A stretch of DNA of 64,000 nucleotides from Roseomonas xinghualingensis (GCF_025791835.1 NZ_JAOXLP010000002.1:1-64000), one strand, 5' to 3'; shown: positions 8,222 through 17,290, counted from the first letter of the stretch. Notes: a model not told the origin generated them from the letters alone. Numbers and translations are program-made.

Positions 8222-9547
8222 ATGGCTGCAGGCCACCACGACTCCGACGAAGTGAGCGACGCCAGCACCGGCGTCCACCATCTGCATGATTCGAAGGTGA
8301 AGAACCCCGTGCTGCGCTGGATCGACCAGCGCATGCCGGTCATCTCGATGATCCAGCTGGAATACGGCAGCTTCCCGACGCCCCGGAACTTCAACTACTT
8401 CTGGAACTTCGGCGCGTTGGCGATGATCACCCTCGCGATCATGATCGCGACCGGCGTGGTCCTTTCCATGCAGTACGCGGCCAACACCATGCTGGCCTTC
8501 GACAGCGTCGAGCGCATCATGCGCGACGTGAACTACGGCTGGCTGCTGCGCTACGCGCATGCCAACGGTGCCAGCATGTTCTTCATCGTGGTCTACATCC
8601 ACATCTGGCGCGGCCTGTATTACGGCTCCTACAAGACCCCGCGCGAGCTGCTGTGGATGCTGGGCGTCGTCCTGTTCATCCTGATGATGGCCACGGCCTT
8701 CATGGGCTACGTGCTTCCCTGGGGCCAGATGTCCTTCTGGGGCGCCACCGTCATCACCAACCTGTTCTCGGCGCTGCCACTGGTCGGCCAGCACATCGTG
8801 ACCTGGCTGTGGGGCGGCTTCTCGGTGGATAACCCCACCCTCAACCGCTTCTTCTCGCTGCACTACCTCCTGCCCTTCGTGATCGTGGGCGTGACCTTCC
8901 TGCACGTGGTGGCGCTGCACATCACGGGCAGCAACAACCCGCTGGGCATCGAGCCGAAGACGAAGAAGGACACGGTTCCCTTCCATCCGTATTACACGAT
9001 GAAGGACAGCGTCGGCATCGTCGTCTACCTGATCGTCTTCGCGGTCCTGGTTTTCTTCATGCCGAACTACCTGGGCCATCCGGACAACTACATCCCGGCC
9101 AACCCGCTCGTGACGCCCGCACATATCGTGCCGGAATGGTACTTCCTGCCCTTCTACGCGATCCTCCGCGCGGTTCCGGACAAGCTGGGCGGCGTGGCGA
9201 TGATGGGCGGCGCGCTGGTGGTGCTGTTCTTCCTGCCCTGGCTCGACAGCTCGCCGGTCCGCTCCATGCGCTTCCGCCCAATCGCCAAGTGGCTGTTCCT
9301 GCTCTGGACGGTGAACTTCTTCGTCCTGACCTGGGTGGGCGGAAAGCCGGCTGAGCCGCCTTACATCCAGATCGCCCAGATCTGCACCGCCTACTACTTC
9401 GCCTACTTCCTGGTGATCCTGCCGCTGCTGGCGAAGTTCGAGCGTCCCCTGCCGCTGCCCGAGAGCATCGCTGCCGCGGTGCTGCCCCGCCGGGGCGGCG
9501 GCCCCCTGCCTGCCGGCGCAACTGCCAAGCCGATGGAGAAGGCGTGA
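8222..9547 (+). CDS. petB: Cytochrome b subunit of the bc1 complex
   Basis: A 441-residue polytopic protein carrying both quinone sites and haems bL and bH. Visible signatures are [11 protein letters not shown] near helix [21 protein letters not shown] (haem-ligating histidines), [39 protein letters not shown] (second His pair) and the Qo-site PEWY motif in [20 protein letters not shown]. The length fits an unfused alphaproteobacterial cytochrome b. It begins 12 bp after petA, and its TGA overlaps the petC ATG by one base, indicating translational coupling. Confidence 0.98.
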   Translation: MAAGHHDSDEVSDASTGVHHLHDSKVKNPVLRWIDQRMPVISMIQLEYGSFPTPRNFNYFWNFGALAMITLAIMIATGVVLSMQYAANTMLAFDSVERIMRDVNYGWLLRYAHANGASMFFIVVYIHIWRGLYYGSYKTPRELLWMLGVVLFILMMATAFMGYVLPWGQMSFWGATVITNLFSALPLVGQHIVTWLWGGFSVDNPTLNRFFSLHYLLPFVIVGVTFLHVVALHITGSNNPLGIEPKTKKDTVPFHPYYTMKDSVGIVVYLIVFAVLVFFMPNYLGHPDNYIPANPLVTPAHIVPEWYFLPFYAILRAVPDKLGGVAMMGGALVVLFFLPWLDSSPVRSMRFRPIAKWLFLLWTVNFFVLTWVGGKPAEPPYIQIAQICTAYYFAYFLVILPLLAKFERPLPLPESIAAAVLPRRGGGPLPAGATAKPMEKA

Positions 9548-10323
9548 TGCGCCGAGTGTTCCCTGCCCTGAAGGCGGCTGCCGTCGCGGCCGTGATCGCC
9601 CTGACCCCGGCCGCCTCCCAGGCGGCCGGGGAGGCGATCCACGTCCCGGACACGAAGTTCTCCTTCGACGGGATCTTCGGCACCTTCGACCGCGCCTCCG
9701 CCCAGCGGGGCTTCCAGGTCTATAAGGAGGTGTGCTCCGCCTGCCATTCCATGCGGCAGCTCTCCTATCGCCACCTGACCGGCATCGGGCTGACGGCCGC
9801 GCAGATCGAGGCCCTGGCCTCGCAGTTCCAGGTGCAGGACGGGCCGAACGACAATGGTGAGATGTTCGAGCGGCCGGCGCGCCCCTCGGACCGCTTCCGC
9901 CGTCCCTTCGCCAATGACGCGGCGGCCCGCGCCGCGAATAACGGTGCCCTGCCGCCCGACCTGTCGGTGATGGTGAAGGCGCGTGAGGGCGGGGCGGACT
10001 ACATGCACGCCCTGCTGACCGGCTATGCCGATCCGCCGGAAGGCGTCTCGGTGATGGAGGGCATGTACTACAACAAGTACTTCCCCGGCCATCAGATCGC
10101 CATGGCGCCGCCGATTAACTCGGACGGCCAGGTGACCTATGCCGACGGCACCACCGCCACCATCGACCAGATGTCGAAGGACGTTTCCACCTTCCTCGCC
10201 TGGGCGGCGGAGCCGGAGCTGGAGCAGCGCCGCGCCATGGGCGTGCGGATGATCATCTTCCTGAGCATCCTGGGCGCCCTGGTCTATGCCGTGAAGCGGA
10301 AGATCTGGGCGGACGTGCACTAA
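9547..10323 (+). CDS. petC: Cytochrome c1 subunit of the bc1 complex
   Basis: A 258-residue protein with a signal peptide ending near SQAAG, the c-type haem site CSACHS at about residue 60, and a C-terminal anchor (MIIFLSILGALVYAVKRKIW) holding it in the membrane. The axial Met probably lies in the GMYYNKYFPGHQIAM region. It passes electrons from the Rieske centre to soluble cytochrome c. The start overlaps the petB stop (TGATG); a GTG one codon earlier is an alternative. A strong terminator follows, so petABC is a self-contained operon. Confidence 0.97.
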   Translation: MRRVFPALKAAAVAAVIALTPAASQAAGEAIHVPDTKFSFDGIFGTFDRASAQRGFQVYKEVCSACHSMRQLSYRHLTGIGLTAAQIEALASQFQVQDGPNDNGEMFERPARPSDRFRRPFANDAAARAANNGALPPDLSVMVKAREGGADYMHALLTGYADPPEGVSVMEGMYYNKYFPGHQIAMAPPINSDGQVTYADGTTATIDQMSKDVSTFLAWAAEPELEQRRAMGVRMIIFLSILGALVYAVKRKIWADVH

Positions 10324-10352
10324 CCGGCGGCCTTCGGGCCACCCTGCAATCG

Positions 10353-10388
10353 AAGGCCCCGTCCCGGTTTCCCCGGGGCGGGGCCTTT
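10353..10388 (+). terminator. Terminator of petABC
   Basis: AAGGCCCCG/CGGGGCCTT arms (with an inner CCCGG/CCGGG extension) form a GC-rich hairpin about 30 bp after petC, ending in a short T run. The remaining bases up to 10573 hold no gene. Confidence 0.8.
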
Positions 10389-10573
10389 GTGCTTTCGCGG
10401 GGCCGCTTCCCTTGGCGCCGTGCTTCCCTGGTGGCCGATCCGGACGCATCAGGCTGGCCAGCTTACGGGTGATTCACGCAATCCCTCTTCACCAGAAGGA
10501 TTGCGGCCCTGGTGCGTCCCGCCGCGCTCCGCTAGAGCCGGCGCGTTTCCATCGCCCCTGCCCGGAGCCCGCC

Positions 10574-11461
10574 ATGCCCGACCAGATCACCCCCGTCATC
10601 GGCCTCATCGGCGGCTCTGGCCTCTATGACATCGATGGCCTCGAGAACCGCCGCTGGCAGCGGGTGGAGAGCCCCTGGGGCGAGGCCTCCGACGAGCTGC
10701 TCTTCGGCACGCTTGGCGGTGTCTCTTGCGTCTTCCTGCCCCGCCATGGCCGCGGCCACCGCGTGCCGCCGAGCGAGTTGAACTACCGCGCGAATATCGA
10801 TGTGATGAAGCGGGCGGGCTGCACCGAGATCCTCTCCCTTTCCGCCGTGGGTAGCCTCAATGCCGACCTGCCGCCCGGCACCTTCGTCATCGTCGATCAG
10901 TTCATCGACCGCACCTTCGCGCGGAAGAAGTCCTTCTTCGAGACGGGCTGCGTGGCGCATGTCTCCATGGCGCATCCGCTCTGCCCGCGCCTCGGCGATG
11001 CGCTGGAGGACGCGGCGCGCGGGATCGGGCTGAAGCACAAGCGCGGCGGCACCTATCTCGTCATGGAGGGGCCGCAATTCTCCACCAAGGCGGAAAGCGA
11101 GCTGTACCGCGCCTGGGGCTGCGACGTGATCGGCATGACGAACATGCCCGAGGCCAAGCTCGCCCGCGAGGCGGAGCTTTGCTACGCCACCGTCGCCATG
11201 GTCACGGATTATGACTGCTGGCACCCGGACCATGACCACGTGACCGTCGATGCCGTGGTGAAGGTGATGACCGAGAATGCCGGCCGCGCAAAGGAGCTGG
11301 TGCGGACCGTGGTGCCGGCGCTCGGCAAGCCGCGCGGTCTCTGCCCCTCGGGCTGCGACCGCGCGCTGGACTTCGCCATCGTCACGCCGCCGGAGAAGCG
11401 CGATCCCGCGCTGGTCGCGAAGCTCGGCGCCGTGGCCGGCCGCGTGCTGAACCCGGCCTGA
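10574..11461 (+). CDS. mtnP: S-methyl-5'-thioadenosine phosphorylase
   Basis: A 295-residue enzyme that phosphorolyses methylthioadenosine (from polyamine or quorum-signal synthesis) to adenine and methylthioribose-1-phosphate, the first step of methionine salvage. Family blocks seen: GLIGGSGLYDIDGLE, FLPRHGRGHRVPPSELNYRA, LSLSAVGSLN, the purine/ribose loop VMEGPQFSTKAESELYR, and VIGMTNMPEAKLAREAELCY (Met ribose contact). The salvage Asp is present in VTDYDCWH. The start is MPDQIT at 10574. No other salvage genes adjoin it. It is convergent with a lyase gene, the two sharing an intergenic terminator. Confidence 0.95.
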   Translation: MPDQITPVIGLIGGSGLYDIDGLENRRWQRVESPWGEASDELLFGTLGGVSCVFLPRHGRGHRVPPSELNYRANIDVMKRAGCTEILSLSAVGSLNADLPPGTFVIVDQFIDRTFARKKSFFETGCVAHVSMAHPLCPRLGDALEDAARGIGLKHKRGGTYLVMEGPQFSTKAESELYRAWGCDVIGMTNMPEAKLAREAELCYATVAMVTDYDCWHPDHDHVTVDAVVKVMTENAGRAKELVRTVVPALGKPRGLCPSGCDRALDFAIVTPPEKRDPALVAKLGAVAGRVLNPA

Positions 11462-11475
11462 CGCACCAGAAAACC

Positions 11476-11527
11476 CGAAGAAAAAAGATGAGGGGTCCGG
11501 GGAGAATTCCTTCTCCCCGGCCTTTTT
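11476..11527 (+). terminator. Terminator within a dispersed 45-bp repeat (copy A)
   Basis: CCGGGGAGAA-TTCC-TTCTCCCCGG is a perfect 10-bp hairpin followed by CCTTTTT, closing mtnP and, read the other way, the convergent lyase gene. The preceding CGAAGAAAAAAGATGAGGGG (11476-11495) plus the hairpin recur almost unchanged on the minus strand at 29949-29993. Confidence 0.9.
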
Positions 11528-11531
11528 CCGT

Positions 11532-12878
11532 TCAGCGCCCGGCGAGCACCCGATCCACCATCCGCGGCGCGAGCCCGAGGTAATTGGCCGGATCGCAGCG
11601 CGCCTCGACGCCCTCGCGTCCACCAAGCGCCTGCACCACTTCCGGCACCTCCATCAGCGCCTCGGCGAGCGTGCGCCCTGAGGTGATGGCCGAGCGGCAG
11701 GCGTCATAGACCACGTCATGCGCGTGCTGGCGGCCGAGCGCGGGGGCTGCCGCCATCATCACCGCCTCCGCCACGATCAGCCCGCCGGTCATGTCGAGAT
11801 TGGCCCGCATCCGCGCGGCATCGACGGTGAGGCCGGAGAGGGCGAACTTCGCCTGCTCCAGGCAACCGGCGGCGAGGATGAAGCTCTCCGGCAGGGCCAG
11901 CCATTCCAGGTGCCAGGGGCCGGTCGCGCGCTCGAAATCCTGCACCATGCCGTCCAGCATCAGCGCCACCTGCTGCCGCACCGCCTTCGCCGTCGCCAGC
12001 ATCAGCTCCGAGGAAATCGGGTTGCGCTTCTGCGGCATGGTGGAGGAGGCGCCGCGCCCTTTCACGAAGGGCTCCATCACCTCGCCGCCGAACTCGCTCG
12101 ACATCATCAGCATCACATCGGTCGCGATCTTCGCGAGGCTGCCGGTGACCAGGCCGAGGAAGGACACGGCCTCCACCAGCCCGTCGCGCGCGACATGCCA
12201 GGTGATCGGCGGCTGGTGCAGGCCCAGCTCCTCGCAGAAGGCCTGCTGCACGCGGAACCCGTCCTCGCCGAGGGAGGCGAGGGTGCCGGCGGCACCGGCG
12301 AACTGCCCCATCAGCGCGCGCGGGCGCAGCTGCTCCAGCCGTTCCGCATGGCGGTCCATGGCGGAAAGCCAGATGGCGACCTTGTAGCCGAAGGTGATGG
12401 GCAGGGCCTGTTGCAGATGGGTGCGCCCGGCCATGGGCGTGTCGCGGTGCTTCGCGGCGAGCGCCGCGAGGATGCCGCGCAGCGCCCCAATATCCGCATC
12501 CACCAGATCGAGCGCGGCGCGGAGCTGGAGCACGTTGGCCGTGTCCATGATGTCCTGCGTCGTCGCGCCCCAATGGACGTAGCGCCCAGCGTCCCCGGCC
12601 GCCTCCGCGAGCTGGTGCACGAGGGCGAGGATCGGATAGCCGACATTCTCCGTCTCGCGCCGCATCCGCTCCCAGTCGATCGCGATGCCACCGGCCGCGC
12701 GCGCGATGGCATCGGCGGCTTCGGCGGGGATCACGCCGCACCGGGCTTCGGCGCGGGCGAGGGCCACCTCCACCTCCAGGTAGCGGCCGACGAGGGCTTC
12801 GTCGGCGAAGACGGCGCGCATGGCGGCGGTGCCGAACATGTCGCGGAACAGGCGGGAATCGAGCGGGGTGCTGGGCAT
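11532..12878 (-). CDS. Fumarase/aspartase-superfamily lyase (PcaB/PurB-like)
   Basis: A 448-residue protein with the three superfamily blocks: HWGATTQDIMDT, GRTHLQQALPITFGYK and the signature loop GASSTMPQKRNPISSE carrying the catalytic serine. The length and the second block fit 3-carboxy-cis,cis-muconate cycloisomerase and its relatives better than true adenylosuccinate lyase. The context is catabolic: a Bug solute receptor 32 bp upstream on the same strand and a divergent GntR regulator. The likely role is beta-elimination or cycloisomerisation of a dicarboxylate taken up by that receptor. The exact substrate is not deducible, and PurB cannot be fully excluded. Confidence 0.85.
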   Translation of the reverse strand: MPSTPLDSRLFRDMFGTAAMRAVFADEALVGRYLEVEVALARAEARCGVIPAEAADAIARAAGGIAIDWERMRRETENVGYPILALVHQLAEAAGDAGRYVHWGATTQDIMDTANVLQLRAALDLVDADIGALRGILAALAAKHRDTPMAGRTHLQQALPITFGYKVAIWLSAMDRHAERLEQLRPRALMGQFAGAAGTLASLGEDGFRVQQAFCEELGLHQPPITWHVARDGLVEAVSFLGLVTGSLAKIATDVMLMMSSEFGGEVMEPFVKGRGASSTMPQKRNPISSELMLATAKAVRQQVALMLDGMVQDFERATGPWHLEWLALPESFILAAGCLEQAKFALSGLTVDAARMRANLDMTGGLIVAEAVMMAAAPALGRQHAHDVVYDACRSAITSGRTLAEALMEVPEVVQALGGREGVEARCDPANYLGLAPRMVDRVLAGR

Positions 12879-12910
12879 GTCGTCTCCGGGGTGGTCGATC
12901 GGGCCTGGCT

Positions 12911-13900
12911 CTATTCCGGCTGCACGCCGGCGGCCTGCATCACGCCGCGCCAGCGATCGGCCTCGGCGGCGAGAAAGCGGCGGGCTCCGGCCTGGTCGGT
13001 GTTCGGCATCGGCACATTGCCGAGCTCGGCCAGCTTCGCGACGAAGGCCGGATCGGCCAGCACACGGGCCGTCTCGCCATGCAGCCGGTCGAGGATGGGC
13101 TGCGGCGTGCCGGCGGGGGCGAGCAGCATGTTCCAGGTCGACATCTGGAAATCCGCCAGTTCCGGGATCCCGCTTTCACGCACCGTCGGCAGGTCCGGCA
13201 GGAAGGGCACGCGCTCGGCGGAGGTGACGGCGAGCGGACGCACCATGCCGCCGCGGATGCTCCCCAGCGCGGTGGTGGAGGTGTCGTTCACCAGCGTCAG
13301 CGCGCCCGAGATCAGGTCCGTCATCGCCGGGGCCACGCCGCGATAGACGATGTGGTTCATCCGCGTCTTCGTCAGGGACAGGATCTGCACCTGCGAGACA
13401 TGCGCCGCCGAGCCGTTGCCGGCGGAGCCGTAGTCGAAATGGTCCGGGCGGGCGCGTGCCGCGTTGATCAGGTCGCGCAGCGAGCGGAAGGGCGAATCCG
13501 CGCGCACCAGCAGAACCACCGGCCCCTCCATCAGCGTGCTGACCGGCGCGAAATCCTCCAGCGTGTCGAAGGGCATGCGGCGGTAGAGCGACGGGTTGAT
13601 CGAGTGGGAGAGGTTGTTGAACAGCAGCGTGTAGCCGTCCTTCGCTGCCTTCGCGACAACATCGGCCCCGATGGTCGATCCGGCGCCGGTGCGGTTCTCC
13701 ACCAGCACGCGGGCATTCATCTGCTTGCCCAGCGCTTCGGCGAAGACGCGGCCGAGCGTGTCGGTCGGGCCGCCTGCGGAGAAGGGGAGGATCAGCCGGA
13801 TCGGGCGGTCCGGATAGGTGCCCTGGGCAAGGACGCGAGGGGCCGCGAGGGCCGGCAGGAGCGCTGCGGCGGCCAGGATGGACCGGCGTGTGGCAGGCAT
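12911..13900 (-). CDS. Bug/TctC-family periplasmic solute-binding protein
   Basis: A 329-residue receptor with signal peptide (ILAAAALLPALAAPRVLAQG) and family motifs RPIRLILPFSAGGPTDTLGR, VENRTGAGSTIGAD, KDGYTLLFNN, MNHIVYRGVAPAMTDLISGA and PLAVTSAERVPFLPDLPTV. The start at 13900 is preferred over an ATG at 13915 because GGGAGAG sits at proper spacing before it. The upstream ATG also lies in one arm of an inverted repeat that probably serves as an operator. It is followed by the PcaB-like lyase, so the two probably form an uptake-and-degradation operon controlled by the divergent GntR protein. Confidence 0.95.
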   Translation of the reverse strand: MPATRRSILAAAALLPALAAPRVLAQGTYPDRPIRLILPFSAGGPTDTLGRVFAEALGKQMNARVLVENRTGAGSTIGADVVAKAAKDGYTLLFNNLSHSINPSLYRRMPFDTLEDFAPVSTLMEGPVVLLVRADSPFRSLRDLINAARARPDHFDYGSAGNGSAAHVSQVQILSLTKTRMNHIVYRGVAPAMTDLISGALTLVNDTSTTALGSIRGGMVRPLAVTSAERVPFLPDLPTVRESGIPELADFQMSTWNMLLAPAGTPQPILDRLHGETARVLADPAFVAKLAELGNVPMPNTDQAGARRFLAAEADRWRGVMQAAGVQPE

Positions 13901-13913
13901 GGAACTCTCTCCC

Positions 13914-13948
13914 ATTGGTTCGAATTAATTTTTATGGTGCGAACCAAT
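13914..13948. promoter_or_regulatory. 9-bp inverted repeat, probable GntR operator
   Basis: ATTGGTTCG (13914-13922) and CGAACCAAT (13940-13948) are perfect inverted copies separated by 17 bp of AT-rich DNA, lying between a Bug gene and a divergent GntR-family gene. The two-fold symmetry, the position and the AT-rich core fit a dimer-binding site overlapping the divergent promoters. The centre-to-centre spacing of the arms (26 bp, about 2.5 turns) is wider than usual GntR sites. Confidence 0.6.
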
Positions 13949-14005
13949 TGCGCGGAGCAGGCCGCCTTGTCAACGCGCCTGTGGCGCCTACCCTGGCGGT
14001 TCCTC

Positions 14006-14779
14006 ATGTCCGGCTCGCCCTCATCACCCCGCTACGCCGCCCTGGCCCGTGAAATCGCGGGCGAGATCGCGCAGGGCATCCACCCCGTCGGCAGCCGCCT
14101 GCCCACCGAGCTGGAGCTTTCCGCCGAGCGGGGGGTGAGCCGCGCCACCGTGCGCGCGGCCCTTCTGCGGCTGGAGGAGCTAGGCCTCGTCTCCCGCCGC
14201 CGCCGCGATGGCACCCGGGTCACGGCGGCGCAGCCGGAGGGGCGGCCGGGGGCCTATTCCCAGTCGCTGAACGGTGTGGACGACCTGCTGCAATATGCGG
14301 CCGAGGCCACCCGCCGTGTGCTGCACGCGCAGGAGGTGGTGGCGGATGACGCGCTGGCCGCGCAGTTCGGCCTGCGTCCCGGCAGCCGCTGGCTGCATGT
14401 CCGGAGCCTGCGCGTGCCGCCGACCGGGGAGGGGCCGCCTCTATGCTGGACAGACACCTACGCGGATGCGATTTCCGCCCCGCCGGACCTTGCGGCCCGC
14501 CTGCGGGAAGGCAGCTGCCGCAGCCTGGTGGCCGTCGTGGTGGCCGAGGCCTCGGGGCGCCCGATCGAGGAGGTGCGGCAGGAGCTTCGCGCCGCCGGCA
14601 TCCCTGCGGGGCCGGTCGCCGAGGCCCTGCAGGCTGAGCCGGGCAGCCACGCTCTGGCGATCCTGCGCCGCTACCTGGATCCCGCCGGCGCACCGCTGGC
14701 GGTGAGCCTGAGCCTGCATCCGGCCGACCGCTTCGCCTATGTGACCCGCCTGCGGCGGCGCCCGCAGCCGGCGAAATAG
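14006..14779 (+). CDS. GntR/HutC-family transcriptional regulator
   Basis: A 257-residue regulator: an N-terminal winged helix (YAALAREIAGEIAQGIHPVG, then RLPTELELSAERGVSRATVR as the recognition region) followed by a UTRA ligand-binding domain from about residue 90 (EEVRQELRAAGIPAGPVAEA and PLAVSLSLHPADRFAYVTRL near the C-terminus). HutC-type regulators are usually repressors released by a metabolite. It is transcribed away from the Bug-lyase pair, with an inverted repeat in between, so that operon is the natural target. The start MSGSPSSP is chosen; upstream in-frame codons run through the operator. Confidence 0.9.
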   Translation: MSGSPSSPRYAALAREIAGEIAQGIHPVGSRLPTELELSAERGVSRATVRAALLRLEELGLVSRRRRDGTRVTAAQPEGRPGAYSQSLNGVDDLLQYAAEATRRVLHAQEVVADDALAAQFGLRPGSRWLHVRSLRVPPTGEGPPLCWTDTYADAISAPPDLAARLREGSCRSLVAVVVAEASGRPIEEVRQELRAAGIPAGPVAEALQAEPGSHALAILRRYLDPAGAPLAVSLSLHPADRFAYVTRLRRRPQPAK

Positions 14780-14800
14780 GCGCGGCGCCCCCAGGGACGC

Positions 14801-15352
14801 TCAGCCCTCCGTCCGCATCAGCGGCACGCGCACCCTTCGGTCGTGATACTCCAGCAGCGTGTCGAGCAACTCTCCCAGCATCCGGGCCTGCTCCTCGGAA
14901 AGGGGCTCCAGCAGCCGGCACCGCGCGCGCTCGGCGGCTGGGCCGATGGCCTCGAGCAGCGCCTCGCCCTGCGGCGTGAGGGTGAGCACGCGGCGGCGGC
15001 GATCGGTTTCGTGCCGGCTGCGCTGCAGCAGGTTCCGCGCTTCCAGCAGCCCGACCACCATGCCGGTGGTGGAGCGGTCCAGCCCCAGCGCCTGGGCCAC
15101 GCCGATCTGGTCCATTCTCGGCCGCTCGCGCAGCGCGACAAGGATGCCGTACTGCGTCGTCGTTACCTCGAAGGCGCGGCATTCCTCGGCGAAGACCGAG
15201 AGCGAGACCTGGTGCGCCCGGCGCAGCTTGAAGCCGGGGCGCGCGTAGAGGGAAGCCAGCGCCTTGGTGCAGGGCGCCGTCTCCGCAGGCTCGGCGGGCG
15301 AGGGAGGGGCCTTGTCGTTCAGCGGCGGATCCTCGTGCTGGGACGCTTCCAT
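14801..15352 (-). CDS. MarR-family transcriptional regulator
   Basis: A 183-residue winged-helix protein: dimerisation helices at both ends, TTTQYGILVALRERP as helix 2, the recognition helix region IGVAQALGLDRSTTGMVVGL and the wing RHETDRRRRVLTLTPQGEAL. The N-terminal 35 residues are Pro/Glu-rich and probably disordered. MarR proteins usually sense aromatic or phenolic ligands. It lies 43 bp downstream of a Bug gene on the same strand, so it may control that receptor and the neighbouring dienelactone hydrolase. It converges with the GntR gene. Confidence 0.9.
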   Translation of the reverse strand: MEASQHEDPPLNDKAPPSPAEPAETAPCTKALASLYARPGFKLRRAHQVSLSVFAEECRAFEVTTTQYGILVALRERPRMDQIGVAQALGLDRSTTGMVVGLLEARNLLQRSRHETDRRRRVLTLTPQGEALLEAIGPAAERARCRLLEPLSEEQARMLGELLDTLLEYHDRRVRVPLMRTEG

Positions 15353-15395
15353 TGCAGGAAATCCCCTGGCTCTTCCAGCCCGCGCCACAGGTGTC

Positions 15396-16382
15396 TCAGC
15401 CTGCGGTGATCTTCGCGTCCCGGATCACCCTGGCCCAGCGGGCATGGTCGCGCGCGACCAACTCGCCGAAGGCTTCCGGCGTGGTGGGGGTGGGGATCAT
15501 GCCCTGGGCCTTCAGCGCCTCGGCGGTGGCGGGCTCGGCCAGCCAGGCGTTGAGAACGGCGTTCAGGTGGCGGACCAGCGCGTCGGGCAGGCCGACGGGG
15601 CCGAGGAGCCCGTACCAGAGATCGGCCTGCACCCCGGGGAAGCCTGCCTCGGCCAGGGTCGGCACATCGGGGGCGGAGGCGGCGCGCGTTTCGCTGCCGA
15701 CGGCCAGCATGCGGATCTGCCCGGCCTGGGCCAGGGGCAGCGCGGTGTGCACGGGCAGGAACATCGCCGCCACGCGCTTGCCCAGCAGGTCTTGGATAGC
15801 CGGGGCTGAGCCGCGATAGGGGATATGGGTCAGGTCCAGCTTCGCGGTCAGGGCGAAGAGCGCCATGCCGAGATGTTGCGGCGTGCCGTTGCCGGGGGAG
15901 GCATAGTCGATGGCACCGGGACGGGCTCGGGCGAGTTCCGCGAAGGCGCGGGCATCCTGCGCCGGCACGTCCGGGTTCACCACCAGAGCCAGATCGCCGC
16001 GTGTTAGCAGGGCGACGGGCGCGAAGCCCTTCACCGGATCATAGGGCACCTGGGCGAAGAGGCTGGCATTCATGACGAAGGTATTGGGCTGCATCATCAG
16101 CATGCGCCCATCAGGGGCCGCCCGCGCCACGGCCTGGGTGCCGATCAGCCCGCTGGCGCCCGCGCGGTTGTCCACCACCACGGGCTGGCTGAGGCGCGGC
16201 TGCAGATAGGGGCTTGCCAGGCGCGCGAGGATGTCGGGCCCCGTGCCAGCCGTATAGGGCACGACGATGGTGACGGGGCCGTCGGGCTGCGTGCCCGGCT
16301 GCTGGGCCGAGACCCGCCCTGCAAGGAAGGGGAGGGCGGCCAGCGCGGCGAGTCCCCGGCGGGGAATAGCATGGGGGCGCAT
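15396..16382 (-). CDS. Bug/TctC-family periplasmic solute-binding protein
   Basis: A 328-residue receptor: export signal (GLAALAALPFLAGRVSAQQ), GPVTIVVPYTAGTGPDILAR, VVDNRAGASGLIG, PDGRMLMMQPNTF, LTHIPYRGSAPAIQDLLGKR and RMLAVGSETRAASAPDVPTL. ATG 16382 is chosen because AGGAAA lies just upstream. Upstream DNA (16420-16450) contains the palindrome AGACGTCT beside TTGACA, a possible promoter/operator for the neighbouring MarR protein. No TctAB genes are present. The ligand is unknown; the nearby dienelactone hydrolase hints at an aromatic-derived acid. Confidence 0.95.
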   Translation of the reverse strand: MRPHAIPRRGLAALAALPFLAGRVSAQQPGTQPDGPVTIVVPYTAGTGPDILARLASPYLQPRLSQPVVVDNRAGASGLIGTQAVARAAPDGRMLMMQPNTFVMNASLFAQVPYDPVKGFAPVALLTRGDLALVVNPDVPAQDARAFAELARARPGAIDYASPGNGTPQHLGMALFALTAKLDLTHIPYRGSAPAIQDLLGKRVAAMFLPVHTALPLAQAGQIRMLAVGSETRAASAPDVPTLAEAGFPGVQADLWYGLLGPVGLPDALVRHLNAVLNAWLAEPATAEALKAQGMIPTPTTPEAFGELVARDHARWARVIRDAKITAG

Positions 16383-16507
16383 GGACGTTTCCTGTTCTTG
16401 TGGCGTGTGACGCCAAAGGCTCATCCAATAGTAAGACGTCTGTCAATATATTCGTGGAGCCCGCGCCAGGAGCCCACCTGCCTGTGATCGGGCGCTGAAC
16501 TGGTGCC

Positions 16508-16579
16508 CTAGTCCAGCCGCGCGCCCGCGGTGCCGATCATCGCCGCGACGGTGAGGACCGGCACCATCAGAACGGCAAT
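16508..16579 (-). pseudogene. Possible hydrophobic C-terminal gene remnant
   Basis: In the 245 bp between the Bug gene and the hydrolase, the minus strand holds a 23-codon open frame ending in TAG that reads IAVLMVPVLTVAAMIGTAGA and then RLD. It looks like the last membrane segment of a transporter-type protein and is closed by TGA just upstream. It could be a deletion scar or chance. Confidence 0.2.
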
Positions 16580-16627
16580 TCAGGGAAGCTGGCCAGCCAG
16601 GCAGCTGGGTTGTGGTTCCTTCCCCCC

Positions 16628-17290
16628 TCAGCCGAGATGGGCCGAGAGGAAGGCGAGCGCCCGCTCCTCGGCCAGGACGGTGGCGGCCGGATCGTAGCTG
16701 GAGCGGTCCTCGCAGGCGAAGCCATGCCCTGCGCCGGGGTAGATGTGGATCTCCACATCCGGCTGCGCCTGCCGCACCAGCTCGACATCGGAAAGCGGGA
16801 TGCCCTTGTCCAAGGCGCCGAAATGCAGCTGCACGGGGCAGTTCGGGGCCTCGGCGCGGGTGGCGGCGATGCCGCCGCCGTAATAGCCGACGGCGGCCTG
16901 GAAGGAGCGGGAGCGGGTGGCCCCCCACCAGGCGATGGTGCCGCCCCAGCAATAGCCGATGATGCCGCGCGCGGCGCCCGCAGGCAGGGCCTTCGCCGCC
17001 GCCTCGATGTCCATCATGACGGCTTCGTCCGGGATCTGCTTGCGCAGGGCCAGGCCGTGGTCGCGGTCCGCATCGCCATAGCCCAGCTCCACGCCGCGCT
17101 CGGCGCGATCAAACAGCGCGGGGGTGATCACGGCCCAGCCGAGGCTGCCGAGATGGTCCGACAGCCGCTTCATATGCGGGTTCACACCGAAGATCTCCTG
17201 CACCACGACCAGGGCGCGGCTTGCATCCGCAGGGCCTGTGCGCCACGCGAAGAAGCGGTGGCCGTCGGCGGCGGTCAGCTCGATCTGCAT
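16628..17290 (-). CDS. Dienelactone hydrolase family protein
   Basis: A 220-residue alpha/beta hydrolase with the cysteine-type triad of dienelactone hydrolases: Cys114 in GYCWGG, Asp161 in FGALDKGIP and His189 in PGAGHGF. VVVQEIFGVNPHMKRLSDHL near residues 29-48 is also typical. Members open dienelactones formed in aromatic ring cleavage, but many paralogues act on other esters. There is no signal peptide, so it is cytosolic. It lies between the MarR/Bug pair and a small divergent DUF4169 gene. The full length and triad support an active enzyme; the substrate is open. Confidence 0.93.
   Translation of the reverse strand: MQIELTAADGHRFFAWRTGPADASRALVVVQEIFGVNPHMKRLSDHLGSLGWAVITPALFDRAERGVELGYGDADRDHGLALRKQIPDEAVMMDIEAAAKALPAGAARGIIGYCWGGTIAWWGATRSRSFQAAVGYYGGGIAATRAEAPNCPVQLHFGALDKGIPLSDVELVRQAQPDVEIHIYPGAGHGFACEDRSSYDPAATVLAEERALAFLSAHLG

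Noticed and set aside
11532..12878. Calling the lyase purB (adenylosuccinate lyase)
   Set aside because: Shared superfamily motifs fit, but context (Bug receptor, GntR) and the PcaB-like blocks favour a catabolic lyase; left at family level.
13079..14005. Upstream in-frame extension of the GntR gene
   Set aside because: It runs antisense through the Bug gene and the operator; the family's winged helix starts right after the chosen ATG.
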